A stretch of 64,000 nucleotides of DNA from Polynucleobacter parvulilacunae. Lineage in GTDB: Bacteria > Pseudomonadota > Gammaproteobacteria > Burkholderiales > Burkholderiaceae. The notes under the pieces are model-generated. The model worked only from the letters and a program-made list of their open reading frames with translations. It had not been told where the DNA came from and searched no databases. The position numbers and the translations under genes are program-made. The DNA lies in contig NZ_JACVPW010000013.1 of NCBI RefSeq assembly GCF_018881715.1, positions 62,001 through 126,000 of the forward strand, in the 5' to 3' direction. The first letter of the stretch is position 1. The number at the start of each line of letters is the position of its first letter. Shown one piece after another: positions 62,963 through 64,000 of the stretch.

Positions 62963-64000
62963 ATGCAATTTTCCGAATCTTGGCTTCGTCAGTATGTAAA
63001 CCCATCACTCGATAGTGATGCGCTTGGTCATGCAATGACAATGGCCGGTTTAGAGGTTGAAGAGCAACACTCAGTTGCGCCCGCATTTACGAAAATTGTT
63101 ATCGCTCAAATATTATCGGCCGAGCAACATCCTGATGCTGATCGCTTACGTGTTTGCAAAGTAGATGCTGGCACAGGCCAAGAATTGCAAATCGTTTGCG
63201 GCGCGCCCAATGCACGTGCTGGCATCAAGATTCCATGCGCTATGGTTGGCGCTGAATTGCCACCTGCTGAAGCTGGTGGCAAGCCCTTCATGATTAAGGT
63301 GGGTAAACTGCGTGGCGTAGAAAGCCAAGGCATGTTGTGCTCAGGTCGCGAACTTGGTTTAGGTGATGATCATGAGGGCATCTTAGAGTTGCCTGCAGAT
63401 GCACCAGTTGGAAAAGATATTCGTGAATACCTAGATTTGGATGATCAAATCTTTGTTATTAAGTTAACTCCGAATAAAGCAGATTGCCTGTCATTGATGG
63501 GTATGGCAAGAGAGGTTTCGGCGATTACTGGTGCTGCACTCTGTGCTCCAAAGTGGACTCCACCAGTGGTAAGTATTCAAGATCAGCGCAAAGTGACTGT
63601 TGAGAGCAAGGAACTTTGCGGTCGCTTTGCCGGTCGTGTAATTCGTGGTGTAAATCCACAAGCCAAAACGCCTGAATGGATCGTGCAGCGTTTAACTCGT
63701 GCAGGCCAAAGAAGTATTTCTGCATTGGTAGATCTTTCTAACTATGTCATGTTAGAAATGGGTCAACCTACTCACGTATTTGATATTGATAAGCTGAATG
63801 GTGATATCACTGTACGCTGGGCTAAGCCAGGTGAAACGCTTGAGCTATTGAATGGTCAAACAGTGGCTTTGCAGGGCCCAGACTCTGCAGGCAAGATGCA
63901 AGATGCAGGTGTAGTTGCTGACCAAGCTGGTCCTGTTGCATTGGCCGGCATCATGGGTGGTAATCACTGTGCCGTATCTGACGACACCAAGAATATCTAT
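62963..64000 (+). CDS. pheT: Phenylalanyl-tRNA synthetase beta subunit, N-terminal part (cut by window edge)
   Basis: From ATG 62963 the frame stays open to the window end (346 codons of a usual 800 or so). It starts [20 protein letters not shown] and carries the EMAP-type tRNA-binding fold ([17 protein letters not shown], then [12 protein letters not shown]). The B3/B4 editing-domain part is seen around [16 protein letters not shown] near residue 250-270. The gap after pheS is 32 bases. Confidence 0.96.
   Translation, partial: MQFSESWLRQYVNPSLDSDALGHAMTMAGLEVEEQHSVAPAFTKIVIAQILSAEQHPDADRLRVCKVDAGTGQELQIVCGAPNARAGIKIPCAMVGAELPPAEAGGKPFMIKVGKLRGVESQGMLCSGRELGLGDDHEGILELPADAPVGKDIREYLDLDDQIFVIKLTPNKADCLSLMGMAREVSAITGAALCAPKWTPPVVSIQDQRKVTVESKELCGRFAGRVIRGVNPQAKTPEWIVQRLTRAGQRSISALVDLSNYVMLEMGQPTHVFDIDKLNGDITVRWAKPGETLELLNGQTVALQGPDSAGKMQDAGVVADQAGPVALAGIMGGNHCAVSDDTKNIY

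Noticed and set aside
1..64000. CRISPR arrays, transposases, integrases or phage genes
   Set aside because: No regularly spaced long direct repeats and no proteins of these families were seen; the only repeats are short tandem units in gene gaps.

Overview
The window reads as a chromosomal segment of a freshwater-type betaproteobacterium of the Burkholderiales. Gene content, gene order and base composition look most like Polynucleobacter. This placement comes from recalled gene-order patterns (sdhAB-sdhE-gltA-leuC-(entericidin)-leuD-leuB-asd-fimV-truA-trpFBA-accD-folC-dedD-cvpA-purF-metZ, and thrS-infC-rpmI-rplT-pheST), not from a search. Genes are tightly packed. I see no prophage, insertion sequence, rRNA operon or CRISPR array, and no gene-free stretch above 300 bases.

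Regions: (1) 1-20180 is core metabolism, nearly all on the + strand: the end of the succinate dehydrogenase operon, citrate synthase, leucine, aspartate-semialdehyde, tryptophan, fatty-acid, folate, purine and methionine genes. (2) 20191-44022 is a sulfur-oxidation island of about 24 kb. It opens with an FNR/CRP-type regulator, a HiPIP and a periplasmic rhodanese. Next come a divergent thiosulfate dehydrogenase locus (tsdB-tsdA against a five-haem fusion protein with its own TsdA domain) and a persulfide-response operon (two YeeE/YedE permeases, an NPCGP-repeat protein, an unknown His-rich protein, a two-domain rhodanese, a BigR/SqrR-type ArsR repressor and a DUF2892 protein). A UbiA-family prenyltransferase and modBC follow, then a soxR-type repressor and soxCDYZAXB with DsrE-like, metallo-beta-lactamase and small cytochrome genes, three more YeeE/YedE-type permeases and a DUF442 phosphatase-like protein. 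(3) 44046-56372 is mixed housekeeping: thioesterase, mnmH/selU, gcdH, a VUT/YhhQ transporter, the ABC-F protein ybiT, gloA, ETF-QO, SCOT subunits and a cation-diffusion-facilitator/alpha-beta-hydrolase fusion. (4) 56399-64000 is translation and stringent response: relA, tRNA-Val(GAC), thrS, infC, rpmI, rplT, pheS and the start of pheT.

How the parts may work together (inference): thiosulfate and related sulfur compounds are oxidised in the periplasm by two routes, tetrathionate-forming TsdA enzymes and the sulfate-forming Sox complex. The Sox complex includes the molybdenum enzyme SoxCD, and modBC for molybdate uptake lies next to it. YeeE/YedE permeases and rhodaneses handle thiosulfate or persulfide sulfur. 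Two ArsR-type repressors and an FNR-type regulator are encoded inside the island. I find matching candidate DNA sites: two FNR-like boxes, two copies of a near-identical ATGC-N8-GCAT palindrome (in front of soxR and of the rhodanese), and an AT-rich palindrome over the -10 of the persulfide operon.

The most unusual items are the five-haem cytochrome/TsdA fusion, the persulfide operon with two undescribed partners, the shared palindrome that suggests a SoxR regulon, the CDF-hydrolase fusion, and structured leaders in front of thrS, ybiT, rpmI and pheS.
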